Notes under the pieces: generated by a model
Database searches by the model: none
What the model saw: only the letters and a program-made list of their open reading frames with translations
Told to the model about the DNA's origin: nothing
Shown: one piece after another, positions 1 to 7,878 of the stretch
How positions within the stretch are numbered: the stretch's first letter is position 1
Layout of the letters: every line of letters begins with the position of its first letter
Source: Synechococcaceae bacterium WBB_10_009
GTDB lineage: Bacteria; Cyanobacteriota; Cyanobacteriia; PCC-6307; Cyanobiaceae
DNA: 14,430 nucleotides
Assembly: GCA_010030955.1 (NCBI GenBank)
Contig: RHBP01000028.1
Location: forward strand, 1-14,430
Direction of reading: 5' to 3'
Program-made: the position numbers and the translations under genes

Positions 1-1400
1 TCGATCAGGCCGCGGCGATCCGCCGGGGGCACCTGCTCAGCGGCCTGGCGGTAGGTGGCCAGCTCACCGCCGCGGAAGCGGTAGATGGCCTGCTTGGGGT
101 CGCCCACCATCACCAGCAGGTGCCGCGGCTGGGGGCCACCGAAGGCCCGCTGCAGGATGCGCCACTGGATCGGATCGGTGTCCTGGAATTCATCGATCAG
201 GGCGGCGCGGTAGCGGTGGGCCACCGCCTCCAGCAGGGGGGATGGGGCCTGGGGGTCTGGGCCCGGGTCGAGCTGCTCCAGCAGTTGGCTGAACCCCATC
301 TGGCCGGCCGCCTCGCGGCGCAACGCCAGCTCGCGGCGGCCCCAGTGGGCCAGGTGCAGCAGCAGCAGCTCCGCCGGACCCTCCAGCAGGGCGGCGATGG
401 CCTCCAGCAGCGGCCGCTGGGGCAGCGACACCCCATCGCCGTGGGCCTGGGCCGCCGCCTTGGTGAACGGGCCGGGGTGGAAGTACTCGTGCAGGTCGCG
501 CTGGGCCAGCACCGTGGCGTAGTCGGGCACGGCGCCGCCGAGGCCCTCGATCCAGCTCTGCACCCGCTCCAGCCGGTCGGGCTTGGGGTTGAGCCGGTAG
601 GGCTTGTAGGTGAAGCCGAGGCTGTGCAGCTCGGTGGCGGCCGCCGCCAGCTGCTGTTCAAGGGCTTCGGCGCCGTGGTGCCAGTGGGCCAGGAACGTGT
701 GCCAACGTTGGGCCCACAGCGCTGAGAGCTGCGGGGCCAGGGGCTGGTTGGCATCGAGTTCGGCCGGCAGGGGATCGAGCCTGAGGGCCGGATCGCCATC
801 GAGGCTGGCCAGCAGCTGGCTGAGTTGGCCTGGATCGATCTGCAGCTGCTGCAGGCCCGCCAGCAGCCCGGGTTCCAGGGGCAGCACCTGCTGGCGCCAG
901 TAGTCGTGCACCAGCTGCTGGCGCCGCTCCTGGGCGTCGGTTTCCAGGCTCACCGCAGGCCCCAGGCCCGCCTCCAGGGCCTGGCGCTGCAGCGTGCGGC
1001 GGCAGAAGCCGTGGATGGTGGTGATGTCGGCCCGTTCGAGCTGCTCGAGCGCCAGCAGCAGCCGGCCCCGCAGGGGGGCCAGGGGCCGCTGGCGCTGCCC
1101 CTGCAACCACCCCTGCAGGGGGGCATCGAGGTCGTGGTCGGTTTCGGCGGGGGCCTCCAGCCGCTGCAGGGCCTGCTGCAGCCGCCGGGCGATGCGGTCG
1201 CGCAGCTCGGCGGCGGCGGCTTCGGTGAAGGTCACCACCAGCAGCTGCTCCACCGAGGGGGGATCGGCCCCTTCGCTGAGCAGCCGCAGCACCAGGTGGG
1301 CCAGGGCGAAGGTTTTGCCCGTGCCGGCACTGGCCTCCAGCAGCCGCAGGCCGGGGCTGAGGGGCAACTGGTTGGCCTCAAAACGCTCCAGGGCGCTCAT
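1..1400 (-). CDS. recB: RecB, nuclease/helicase subunit of RecBCD (N-terminal part, runs off left edge)
   Basis: This is the N-terminal ~466 residues of the RecB 3'-5' helicase subunit of exonuclease V (RecBCD), which processes double-strand breaks for RecA loading. Reading the minus strand from the ATG at 1400 gives an uninterrupted frame to the window edge. UvrD/Rep superfamily 1 motifs appear in order: Walker A EASAGTGKT (residues 22-30), motif Ia VTFTEAAAAELRDRI (about 70-85), THGFC-like TTIHGFC (about 125), motif II IDEFQDTD (about 400) and motif III VGDPKQAIYRFRGGE (about 430-445). The rest of the helicase and the C-terminal nuclease domain would lie to the left. The start codon shares an ATGA overlap with the recC stop, which suggests translational coupling. 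The motifs and the recC neighbour make the call secure. Whether recD follows cannot be seen. Confidence 0.95.
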   Translation of the reverse strand, partial: MSALERFEANQLPLSPGLRLLEASAGTGKTFALAHLVLRLLSEGADPPSVEQLLVVTFTEAAAAELRDRIARRLQQALQRLEAPAETDHDLDAPLQGWLQGQRQRPLAPLRGRLLLALEQLERADITTIHGFCRRTLQRQALEAGLGPAVSLETDAQERRQQLVHDYWRQQVLPLEPGLLAGLQQLQIDPGQLSQLLASLDGDPALRLDPLPAELDANQPLAPQLSALWAQRWHTFLAHWHHGAEALEQQLAAAATELHSLGFTYKPYRLNPKPDRLERVQSWIEGLGGAVPDYATVLAQRDLHEYFHPGPFTKAAAQAHGDGVSLPQRPLLEAIAALLEGPAELLLLHLAHWGRRELALRREAAGQMGFSQLLEQLDPGPDPQAPSPLLEAVAHRYRAALIDEFQDTDPIQWRILQRAFGGPQPRHLLVMVGDPKQAIYRFRGGELATYRQAAEQVPPADRRGLI

Positions 1401-4400
1401 CGCTTCAGCTCCGTGCGCCGCTCCAGCAGCGGGGTGTGCAGGGCCAGGGCCAGCTGCTGCCGCTCCGGGGTGAGCAGGGCGCTGAGGGGCAGGTCGGCCC
1501 CAAAGCAGAGGGCCTGCACCGCCTCGCGCCGCTCCGCCGGTTGCTGGTGCCCCCCCTCCCAGGCGCTGAGGGCCAGGCTCCAGCCGCGGCCCTGGCCCGG
1601 TTTGGCCACCTCACCGCAGGCGTAGGCCCACCCGGTTTGCGGGGGCAGGGGCCAACAGGGCGTGCGGTGGCTGTGGCTCCAGGCCAGCAGTTGCTCCAGC
1701 AGCGGCTCGGCCTCATCGGCGCTGGGGGCCTGCAGCTGCTCCAGCACCCGAAAGCGATCCCCATCGCGGCCCACCAGCGCCGCGCCGCTGGGCCCCTGGC
1801 CGGCGGCGGCGGCCAGCAGCAGCTCCCCCCACAGCCGCAGCCGTTGGGGGGTGCGGGGCCGGGCGGTGTGCACCAGCACCAGTTGCCCTCCATGCCAGGG
1901 CAGGTCGCCCGACAGATCCCGCCAGGCCACGGGGCGCCGCTCGCCGGGCCCCAGCTGCTCCAGGCAGGCCTGCAGCGACAGCCAGCGCTGCTCGAGCCCC
2001 TGGCGCTCCAGCTCCCCCGCCGCCTGGGGCGGCAGCAGCCCGCGGCCGCGGCTGAGCAGGCCCCAATCGGGCACGGCTTCGGCGCCGGTGTGCTCCCGCA
2101 GCAGGGCGGCCCGCTGGCGCTCCTGCAGCTCGAGGGGCTCGAGGTCGAGCACGGGGCTGTCCCATTCCTGGGGCCGCAGCTGCAGCTGCTCCAGCCACTG
2201 GCGTTGGGGCGCCTCCAGCCAGGCCAGCAGGGCCCCCCAGGGGTCTGCTGGCGTCTGGGGGGTTGGGCTTTCGCCGGCAGGCGCGGCAGACGCGATGGCA
2301 CTGAAGGCCAGGCCGCGGGGGGGCTCGCTGCCCCGCTCCAGCTGCTGCTCCAGCTGTTGGCGGGCCTGCAGCAGCCGTTGGTCGCAGCTGCTGGGGGGCC
2401 AGGGGGCCGCGGGCAGGAAGTTGCTGCGCTCCAGCGGGTGGGCGGCGTGCTGGCGCAGGGGTGGCCCCTGGGGCAGGCGCGCCCCCAGCCACTCGAGCCA
2501 TTGGCGCACGGGGGTGCAGGCTTCGAGCGGTTCGCCGCTGCGCTCTTCGCGGCAGCTCCAGCTGATCAGCAGGTGCTGGCGGGCCGAGAGCAGGCTCTCC
2601 AGCAGCACGTAGCGGTCCTGGTCGCCGCCGTTGGGGTCGCCCAACTGCCGCTGCTGCTCCAGCAGGTGGAACCCGGGCCGCGGCCGCTGGCGGGGGAACT
2701 GGCCCGCATCCAGCCCCATCAACACCACCACCTTGTGGGGGATGGCGCGCATGGGCTCGAGGGCGCTGATGGTGAGGGCGCCGGAGCGGTGGCCGAAGCG
2801 GCCGCTGGATTCGCTCAGCCGCTCCCCCAGCACCTCCGCCACCACCGGCGCCGCCAGCTGCAGGGGGCTGGCCTCGGCCACGGCGGCCCAGTCCGCCAGG
2901 GCGGCATGGATGCTCTGCAGCTCCCAGGCGGCGCTGCCGCCATCGCCGAACAGCTCCGTGAGCAGGCGCCGCAGCCCCGCCACCCAGGCGGCCGGCGGCC
3001 GCCGCCGCCCCAACCAGCGCAGGCTGCGCAGCAGCTGCCGCAGCAGGGCCAGCCACTGCCCCTGCTGCTCCAGGCTGCCCTCCATGGCCAGGGGTGCCGT
3101 GTTGCCAAGGGCCAGACCGGGCTGGTCGGGCAGCACCAACCCGAGCACCAGCCGGTCGATGGCCCAGCTGAGGCTGTGGGTGCCGTCATCGCCGCGGTCG
3201 CTGCCATCGAGGCCCCAGCGGAAGCCGGCCCGTTGCAGCAGCGCCGTGATCGGCCCGGCGTCGTCGGGGTCGATGCCATGGGCGTTGAGCAGCGGTGCGC
3301 AGCCCAGCAGCAGCTCCAGGGCGCTGGCGGTGAGCCGCTGACCGCCCAGCTGCAGCAGCGCCAACAGCCCCTGGCTGATGCCGGCTTCGCTCTGTTGGCT
3401 GCGGTCGGTGAGGCGCCAGGGCAGGGCCACGCCGGTGGCCTCGCTGTCGCCGAACACCGCCCCCACCAGCGGCGCGAAGGCCTCCACCTGGGGGGTCATC
3501 ACCAAGATGTCGCGCGGTTCGAGCTGGGGATCGGCCGCCAACAGCTGCAGGATGCGGTCGCGCACCACCTGCAGCTGCCGCAGCCGGCCCGGGCAGGCGT
3601 GGAACTCCAGGGAGCTGTCGCCCGGCCGCCAGTGCAGGGCATCGGCGGCACCGGCCTGGTCGCTGAGGCCGCTGGCCAAGCGCTGCTGCAGCTGCTCCAG
3701 CAGGGTGGGCTCACGGCCTTCGCTGCGGGCGGCCGCGGCGGCATCCAAGAACAGATCCCCCTCGCGCCATTGGCCCAGCTGGTGCTCGCCGCTGCCCTCC
3801 AGCAGCTGCTGGAATTCGGCCCCCAGCCGCCCGAAGCGGGCCTCCAGCCCGGGCACCTCCAGCAGCCACTCGGCCCCCAGGGGCTCGCTGGGGCCGGCGC
3901 CATCGCGGCGTTGCCAGAGGTCGCGGCAGGGGGTGAGCAGGTAGAGCTCCACCGGCAGCACGGCGGACAGGGCCTGCAGCAGCTCCACCTGCACCGGCGC
4001 CAGGCTGCTGAGGCCGAACAGCCGCAGGGGGCCGCCGGGGGGATCGGCGGGGCGCCAGCCCCCCTGCAGGGCAGCGATCAGCTGGCGGGCCCGCAGGCCG
4101 AAGGGCAGCTCCGGCAGCTGGGCCGCCAGGCTGCGCAACAGCAGGGGTTGCCAGCGCCAGGGGGCCTCCAGGGGGCGGCCGCTGGCGTCGCAGTCGCGCC
4201 CTTGCAGCCAGGCCTCCACCAGGGCCGGGCGGTAGAGGCCGTAGTCGTCGAGGGCGTCGGCGATCGCGCGCGCCAGCTGCCACAGGGGCAGGTCGAGCTG
4301 ATGGGGCGGCTGGCGCCGCTGCTGCAGCCAGTGCCGCAGGGGGGCCGCCTCCGGCGCCTCCAGCAGTTGCGGCAGCAGCTCCAACACCGGCCACACCAGG

Positions 4401-4699
4401 TTCTGGGCCCGCCAGGGGTCGGGGCCGGCGGCGGCCCCGGTTGGCGCATCGGGGGTTGCCTGGGGCAGCAGCTCCGCCACCAGCTGGCGCAGGCGGGCGC
4501 TGGGGAAGGGGAAGCGCAGGTTGGCGGCGATGCCGGCGCCATTGCCCAGGGCGATCTGCTCCCCCAGCCAGCGGCTGGTGGGCCAGGTGTTGACAATCAC
4601 CTGCACCGGCTCGAAGGGGCCCGGGGGCTCCAGCCGCAGTTGGGTGGCCAGCAGCTGCGCCAGCAGGTCAGCGCGGTTGCTGCGGTAGAGCGTGAGCAA
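1397..4699 (-). CDS. recC: RecC, Chi-recognition subunit of RecBCD
   Basis: The frame encodes 1100 residues, close to the 1122 of the E. coli protein. RecC is the inactive-helicase subunit that holds RecB and RecD together and scans DNA for Chi. The N-terminus (LYRSNRADLLAQLL, then FEPVQVIVNTWPTSRWL and GIAANLRFPFPSARL) matches the family opening. Residues ~395-425 (DILVMTPQVEAFAPLVGAVFGD, a little over 20 residues in all) and ~640-740 (ALEPMRAIPHKVVVLMGLD, FPRQRPRPGFHLL, DQDRYVLLESLLSARQHL, ISWS) match other conserved RecC blocks. I find no ATG near the expected start. The frame most plausibly opens with TTG at 4699, 3 nt after the phosphatase stop, and the conserved N-terminus begins at once, so a later start is unlikely. 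It ends in a 4-nt overlap with recB. Long antisense frames across this gene are shadows. Confidence 0.95.
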   Translation of the reverse strand: MLTLYRSNRADLLAQLLATQLRLEPPGPFEPVQVIVNTWPTSRWLGEQIALGNGAGIAANLRFPFPSARLRQLVAELLPQATPDAPTGAAAGPDPWRAQNLVWPVLELLPQLLEAPEAAPLRHWLQQRRQPPHQLDLPLWQLARAIADALDDYGLYRPALVEAWLQGRDCDASGRPLEAPWRWQPLLLRSLAAQLPELPFGLRARQLIAALQGGWRPADPPGGPLRLFGLSSLAPVQVELLQALSAVLPVELYLLTPCRDLWQRRDGAGPSEPLGAEWLLEVPGLEARFGRLGAEFQQLLEGSGEHQLGQWREGDLFLDAAAAARSEGREPTLLEQLQQRLASGLSDQAGAADALHWRPGDSSLEFHACPGRLRQLQVVRDRILQLLAADPQLEPRDILVMTPQVEAFAPLVGAVFGDSEATGVALPWRLTDRSQQSEAGISQGLLALLQLGGQRLTASALELLLGCAPLLNAHGIDPDDAGPITALLQRAGFRWGLDGSDRGDDGTHSLSWAIDRLVLGLVLPDQPGLALGNTAPLAMEGSLEQQGQWLALLRQLLRSLRWLGRRRPPAAWVAGLRRLLTELFGDGGSAAWELQSIHAALADWAAVAEASPLQLAAPVVAEVLGERLSESSGRFGHRSGALTISALEPMRAIPHKVVVLMGLDAGQFPRQRPRPGFHLLEQQRQLGDPNGGDQDRYVLLESLLSARQHLLISWSCREERSGEPLEACTPVRQWLEWLGARLPQGPPLRQHAAHPLERSNFLPAAPWPPSSCDQRLLQARQQLEQQLERGSEPPRGLAFSAIASAAPAGESPTPQTPADPWGALLAWLEAPQRQWLEQLQLRPQEWDSPVLDLEPLELQERQRAALLREHTGAEAVPDWGLLSRGRGLLPPQAAGELERQGLEQRWLSLQACLEQLGPGERRPVAWRDLSGDLPWHGGQLVLVHTARPRTPQRLRLWGELLLAAAAGQGPSGAALVGRDGDRFRVLEQLQAPSADEAEPLLEQLLAWSHSHRTPCWPLPPQTGWAYACGEVAKPGQGRGWSLALSAWEGGHQQPAERREAVQALCFGADLPLSALLTPERQQLALALHTPLLERRTELKR

Positions 4700-4702
4700 G
4701 GC

Positions 4703-5383
4703 TCAGCGGCTGCTCAGGGCCGGCTGCGATGGATCGGTGCTGCGCAGGCCGGGCAGGGGTTGGGCCAGGTCGGGCCGCAGGCCCGGCACCGAGAGCACGG
4801 CCCGGGTTTCGGGGCAGTAGGCGCTGAGCTCGCCGCCGTAGCAGGCGCCGGTGTCCACCATCACGATGTGGCGCAGGCGGCGCACATGGGGGCCGGGGGT
4901 GTGGCCGATCACCACCTCACCGAAGCGGCCGTCGTAGTGCTGCCAAAACTCGAGCCGCACCTGCAGATCCGGTTGCCAGGTGAGCGGGTTGAAGCCGGCG
5001 TGGGTGGCCACCCAGCCATCGCCCCAGTAGGCCATCGGCAGGTGCTGCAGCCGCTCCAGCCACTGGCGGCAGCGTTGATCCCCCAGCTGGCGGTAGGTGT
5101 CGCAGCCGGCCAGCTTGCGGCCGGAAAACCAGCTCTCGCTGCGCAGGGAGGTGATCAGATCCTGTTCGTGGTTGCCCCGCAGCCACACGGCGCGGCCGCT
5201 GTCCACCAGCCCCCAGATGCGCTCCATGCTGGCGGCGATGGAGGGGCCGCGGTTGATCGCGTCGCCGCAGAAGATCAGCCGGTCGTCGGCGGGGAGCCGC
5301 AGCAGCAGCTGATCGAGCGCCTCAGCGCAGCCATGGACATCCCCGATCACCCAATGGCACGAGCGGGGCGGGACGGGCGTCAT
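4703..5383 (-). CDS. Metallophosphoesterase, PPP-family (serine/threonine phosphatase-like)
   Basis: The protein has 226 residues and the full calcineurin-like metallophosphatase signature: GDVHG (14-18), GDAINRG (40-46, the GDxxDRG block with Asn for the last Asp, a common bacterial variant), GNHE (70-73), a metal-ligand His in WVATHAG (128) and a second His in VIGHTP (161). It is therefore predicted to be a soluble two-metal phosphoesterase. Its substrate could be a phosphoprotein or a nucleotide such as Ap4A (ApaH is a relative), and sequence alone does not decide. The start is ATG at 5383. It is the first gene of a run with recC (3-nt gap) and recB, so it is probably co-transcribed with them and may be their promoter-proximal gene. 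A functional link to RecBCD is only suggested by this spacing. The C-terminal ~25 residues are rich in Pro, Leu and Ser and look disordered. Confidence 0.88.
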   Translation of the reverse strand: MTPVPPRSCHWVIGDVHGCAEALDQLLLRLPADDRLIFCGDAINRGPSIAASMERIWGLVDSGRAVWLRGNHEQDLITSLRSESWFSGRKLAGCDTYRQLGDQRCRQWLERLQHLPMAYWGDGWVATHAGFNPLTWQPDLQVRLEFWQHYDGRFGEVVIGHTPGPHVRRLRHIVMVDTGACYGGELSAYCPETRAVLSVPGLRPDLAQPLPGLRSTDPSQPALSSR

Positions 5384-5496
5384 ACAGACGGCGCATTGGC
5401 CCCAGTGTGCCGTGCCCCCCCGCGGTCTGTCAGCGGGTGTGGATCATCAAACGCTGATAACTTGCCCTTAACCCGGGGGTGGAGCGCAGCCGTTCG
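5384..5496. promoter_or_regulatory. Divergent intergenic region, probable promoters for phosphatase-recCB and the TIGR03894-like gene
   Basis: These 113 bases separate the ATG of the minus-strand phosphatase operon from the plus-strand small gene, so both must start from here. The only locally AT-rich stretch, ATCATCAAACGCTGATAACT (about 5443-5462), contains a TGATAA hexamer that could act as a -10 box for the plus-strand gene. I see no convincing -35 box or operator. The existence of promoters is inferred from gene orientation, not from strong motifs. Confidence 0.35.
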
Positions 5497-5874
5497 ATGG
5501 ACTCCCAGCCCGATCCCAGCCGCCCCGATCCCGCGCCACCCATGGACCCGCGCAGCCTCCCGGTGGGGCAACGGGTGGCGATCTTGGTGAAGGCCCTCGA
5601 CGGGGCCAAACGCACCAACGAGGCGCTGGCCCGCTGCAGCAATGGCGATCAGATGGTGGAGGTGTTGCTGGATGCCTCCAGCAAGCTGGGGCTTGGCCTC
5701 AGCCGCGCCGAGCTGGTGCGCACCCCGCCGATCCGCGATTGGGTGTGGTGGAAAAACAAGGAGGCGCTGCTCACCATCGGCGACGCCAAGCCCCGCTACC
5801 AGCAGGACGGCGAGCGGGGCCGCCCCGGCGGTGAGGACGAGCAACCCCGCCGCAAATTCCTGGGGCTGTTCTGA
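5497..5874 (+). CDS. Conserved cyanobacterial small protein, TIGR03894-like
   Basis: This is a 125-residue soluble protein of unknown function. The C-terminal half carries a very distinctive block (PPIRDWVWWKNKEALLTIG, then DAKPRYQQD, about residues 82-109), preceded by LVKALDGAKRTNEAL and LLDASSKLGLGLSR. I associate this pattern with the TIGR03894 family of Prochlorococcus/Synechococcus proteins. That is recognition from memory, not a search result. The N-terminus is Pro/Asp-rich and probably disordered, and the C-terminus is charged. ATG at 5497 is preferred. GTG at 5479 and ATG at 5542 are also in frame, and the conserved region starts after the last of these. It is convergent with ycf54, with only 35 nt between the stops. 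No signal peptide or membrane segment is visible. Confidence 0.75.
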   Translation: MDSQPDPSRPDPAPPMDPRSLPVGQRVAILVKALDGAKRTNEALARCSNGDQMVEVLLDASSKLGLGLSRAELVRTPPIRDWVWWKNKEALLTIGDAKPRYQQDGERGRPGGEDEQPRRKFLGLF

Positions 5875-5909
5875 GCGATGGCCCCGGTTGGCCCCTGCGG
5901 CGCCCGCCC

Positions 5910-6230
5910 TCAGGCGGCGCTGGCCAGGGCGTCGGGGATGGAGGCGCTGGGGGCCTCGAAGCTGCCCTTGGCCACGAACTCCAGGCGCAGCTTCATGAAA
6001 TCGATGAATTTGGGGTCGGTGGACACCACCGCCGCCGCCGGCTGGGGCACCGCCGCCGCCACCGCCGCCAGTTCGGGGGCCTGCAGGAAGGCGGGGCGCT
6101 TCACCAGCCAGAAATCGATCGCCTTGCCCTGCTCGCCGTAGTTGCGCACCCGCTCGCGCAGCACCTCATCGAGGGGCTCCTCCACGGTGAGAAAGGCCTC
6201 ACTGGCGGCCACGAAGTGGTACTGGGTCAT
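5910..6230 (-). CDS. ycf54: Ycf54 / DUF2488, Mg-protoporphyrin IX monomethyl ester cyclase-associated protein
   Basis: This 106-residue protein matches Ycf54, a small soluble factor that associates with the aerobic Mg-protoporphyrin IX monomethyl ester cyclase (AcsF/CycI) and is needed for its accumulation in chlorophyll synthesis. Diagnostic stretches are YHFVAASEAFLTVEEPLDE (4-22), LRERVRNYGEQGKAIDFWL (24-42) and PAAAVVSTDPKFIDFMKLRL (66-85). The last ~20 residues are low-complexity Ala/Ser and probably unstructured. The start ATG (6230) overlaps the pdxJ stop by 4 nt (ATGA), so translation is likely coupled to pdxJ. The family is widespread in oxygenic phototrophs, which supports a cyanobacterial origin for the window. 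The family call is firm. The physiological link to PdxJ is unknown. Confidence 0.92.
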   Translation of the reverse strand: MTQYHFVAASEAFLTVEEPLDEVLRERVRNYGEQGKAIDFWLVKRPAFLQAPELAAVAAAVPQPAAAVVSTDPKFIDFMKLRLEFVAKGSFEAPSASIPDALASAA

Positions 6231-6976
6231 GGATGGCAGCTGCCGAACAGGGGGTCGTGGCGGGGATTCTGAACCAGGGCCTTCATCTGGCGAACCGCTT
6301 CCTCCAGCCCCACCGCCAGGGCGCGGGCCACGATCGTGTGGCCGATGTTGAGCTCCTCCATCCCGGCGATGGCGGCCACCGGCTCCACGTTTTGGTAGGT
6401 GAGGCCGTGGCCGGCGTTGACCCGCAGCCCCAGGTTGCGGGCCAGGGCGCTGCCCTCGGTGAGCCGGGCCAGCTCCAGGGGCTGCTGGGCCCAGCTGGCT
6501 TCGGCGTAGGTGCCCGTGTGCAGCTCCACCCAGCGGGCTCCGCTGGCCTGGCAGGCCTGCAGCTGGGCCGGATCCGCATCCACAAACAGGCTCACGCCGA
6601 TGCCGGCGCCCTGCAGCCGTCCCACCAGCCCCGTGAGGCTCTGCAGCTGGCCGGCCACGTCCAGGCCCCCTTCGGTGGTGACCTCCTCGCGCTTCTCGGG
6701 CACCAGGGTCACCATGTCGGGCTGGATCCGCAGGGCGATGGCCTCCATCTCCGCGGTGGCGGCCATCTCCAGGTTGAGCCGGCTGCGCACGGTCTGGCGC
6801 AGCAGTTCCACGTCGCGGTCCTGGATGTGGCGCCGGTCTTCGCGCAGGTGCACGGTGATGCCATCGGCGCCCCCCAGCTCCGCCAGCAGGGCGTAGCTCA
6901 CCGGGTCGGGCTCCACGGTGCGGCGGGCCTGGCGCACGTTGGCGATGTGGTCGATGTTGACGCCGAGGCTGGCCAT
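6227..6976 (-). CDS. pdxJ: Pyridoxine 5'-phosphate synthase PdxJ
   Basis: The 249-residue protein is full length for PdxJ, which condenses 3-amino-2-oxopropyl phosphate with 1-deoxyxylulose 5-phosphate to pyridoxine 5'-phosphate, the last step of the DXP-dependent vitamin B6 route in the cytoplasm. The sequence shows the family blocks in TIM-barrel order: LGVNIDHIANVRQARR (4-19), GADGITVHLREDRRHIQDRD (35-54), NLEMAAT (68-74), PDMVTLVPEKREEVTTEGGL (85-104), VELHTGTYA, LRVNAGHGLTYQNV and EELNIGHTIVARAL. The active-site His and Glu positions in the HLRED, NLEM and NAGHG segments are all present. The start is ATG at 6976. It overlaps ycf54 by 4 nt and is divergent from the acyltransferase operon. 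Confidence 0.97.
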   Translation of the reverse strand: MASLGVNIDHIANVRQARRTVEPDPVSYALLAELGGADGITVHLREDRRHIQDRDVELLRQTVRSRLNLEMAATAEMEAIALRIQPDMVTLVPEKREEVTTEGGLDVAGQLQSLTGLVGRLQGAGIGVSLFVDADPAQLQACQASGARWVELHTGTYAEASWAQQPLELARLTEGSALARNLGLRVNAGHGLTYQNVEPVAAIAGMEELNIGHTIVARALAVGLEEAVRQMKALVQNPRHDPLFGSCHP

Positions 6977-7118
6977 GGAGGGGGCTGTGGCAGCGGGGTG
7001 GGGCTGATGCGGATCCTATGGATCACGGCCCGCTCGAGGAAGTGCCCGCCGGAGCGGCGTGGGCCCACGGGGCAGTTTTACGGTTTGGGCTGATGCGCAG
7101 CATTGGGTGAGCGGGCCG
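6977..7118. promoter_or_regulatory. Divergent intergenic region between pdxJ and the acyltransferase operon
   Basis: These 142 bases must hold the start signals for both pdxJ-ycf54 and the plsC-like operon. They include a perfect 12-base palindrome, CGTGGGCCCACG, at 7058-7069, and a TTTTACGG stretch (7077-7084) that is the only AT-rich patch. GGTGAG (7106-7111) is a plausible ribosome binding site 7 nt before the ATG at 7119 and helps choose that start. No riboswitch fold was recognised. Confidence 0.35.
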
Positions 7119-7853
7119 ATGGCGGTGCAGGGCAGCGCAGCCCCCCACAGCTCCCCGGAGGCGCTCACCCGGCGGGAGCGCTCCCTGTGCCACGGCATCA
7201 ACCCCTGGCTGGCGCCCCTGGCCATGTGGCTCACCCAGGACGTGGCCCTGAGCGGCTTTTTCCTGGGCGGTGTGCGGGTGCTGGGGGGGGAGCACCTGCC
7301 GCGGCGGGGCCCGGTGCTGCTGGCCCCCACCCACCGCTCCCGCTGGGATGCGCTGATGCTGCCGCGGGCGGCGGGGCGGCGGGTCACCGGCCGCGATTGC
7401 CGCTTCATGGTGACCCTCGATGAGATGACCGGCCTGCAGGGCTGGTTTTTGCAGCGGCTGGGTTGCTTCCCGGTGAATCCGCGCCGGCCCACCGCGGCTT
7501 CGCTGCGCTTCGCCGTGGAGCTGCTGGAGGACGGCCAGCAGCTGGTGGTGTTCCCGGAGGGGCGGATCATGCAGGACGACGGTCCGCTGCGGCTGATGCA
7601 GGGGCTGGCGCGGCTGACGGCCCTGGCGGAGGGGCAGGGGGTGCCGGTGCCTGTGGTGCCGGTGGGCATCGCCTACGGCCATGGCAAACCCCGCCTGGGG
7701 GATCGGGCGGCCCTGTGCTTCGGGGAACCGCTGCGGCTGGCCGGCGGGGAGCGGGAGCACGTGGCCGCCCTCAACGCCCAACTGCTGCATGGCCTGGGGG
7801 CCGCCGAGCGCACCGCCCGCGCCGCCGTGGGGCGGCCGCTGCAACGCCCTTAA
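7119..7853 (+). CDS. 1-acyl-sn-glycerol-3-phosphate acyltransferase family (PlsC-like)
   Basis: This 244-residue protein of the PlsC / AGPAT family transfers an acyl group to lysophosphatidate or a related glycerolipid at the membrane. The catalytic HX4D motif is HRSRWD (72-77) in LLAPTHRSRWDALMLP. The acyl-acceptor binding block is VVFPEGRI (143-150), and a further family segment, PVVPVGIAYG, follows. A hydrophobic stretch near the N-terminus (WLAPLAMWL to LSGFFLGGVRVL, 30-55) could attach it to the membrane. ATG at 7119 is preferred because of the GGTGAG upstream. An upstream GTG at 7059 would add 20 non-conserved residues. It heads a plus-strand run with three further genes, the next starting 25 nt later. 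Whether it is the main PlsC or a paralogue with another acceptor cannot be decided. Confidence 0.9.
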   Translation: MAVQGSAAPHSSPEALTRRERSLCHGINPWLAPLAMWLTQDVALSGFFLGGVRVLGGEHLPRRGPVLLAPTHRSRWDALMLPRAAGRRVTGRDCRFMVTLDEMTGLQGWFLQRLGCFPVNPRRPTAASLRFAVELLEDGQQLVVFPEGRIMQDDGPLRLMQGLARLTALAEGQGVPVPVVPVGIAYGHGKPRLGDRAALCFGEPLRLAGGEREHVAALNAQLLHGLGAAERTARAAVGRPLQRP

Positions 7854-7878
7854 AGTTCGGCGACTTGAACCGCCCCCC

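Noticed and set aside
197..1110. Minus-strand frames of 150-200 codons in the recB region
   Set aside because: They are out of phase with RecB, whose helicase motifs run unbroken from 1400 to the edge. Their content is Pro/Arg/Ser-rich noise.
4258..4268. HIP1-type octamer GCGATCGC (also at 13587-13594)
   Set aside because: Only two copies were noticed in the window. That is not the enrichment seen in HIP1-rich cyanobacteria, so no claim is made.
1436..5590. A 1384-codon plus-strand open frame antisense to recC and the phosphatase
   Set aside because: It is Gln/Gly/Ala/His-rich, has no recognisable domain and runs opposite to strongly conserved recC. It is a byproduct of GC-rich codon bias.
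5875..5909. Possible terminator between the TIGR03894-like gene and ycf54
   Set aside because: Only 35 GC-rich bases are present and no stem of useful length or T-run was found.
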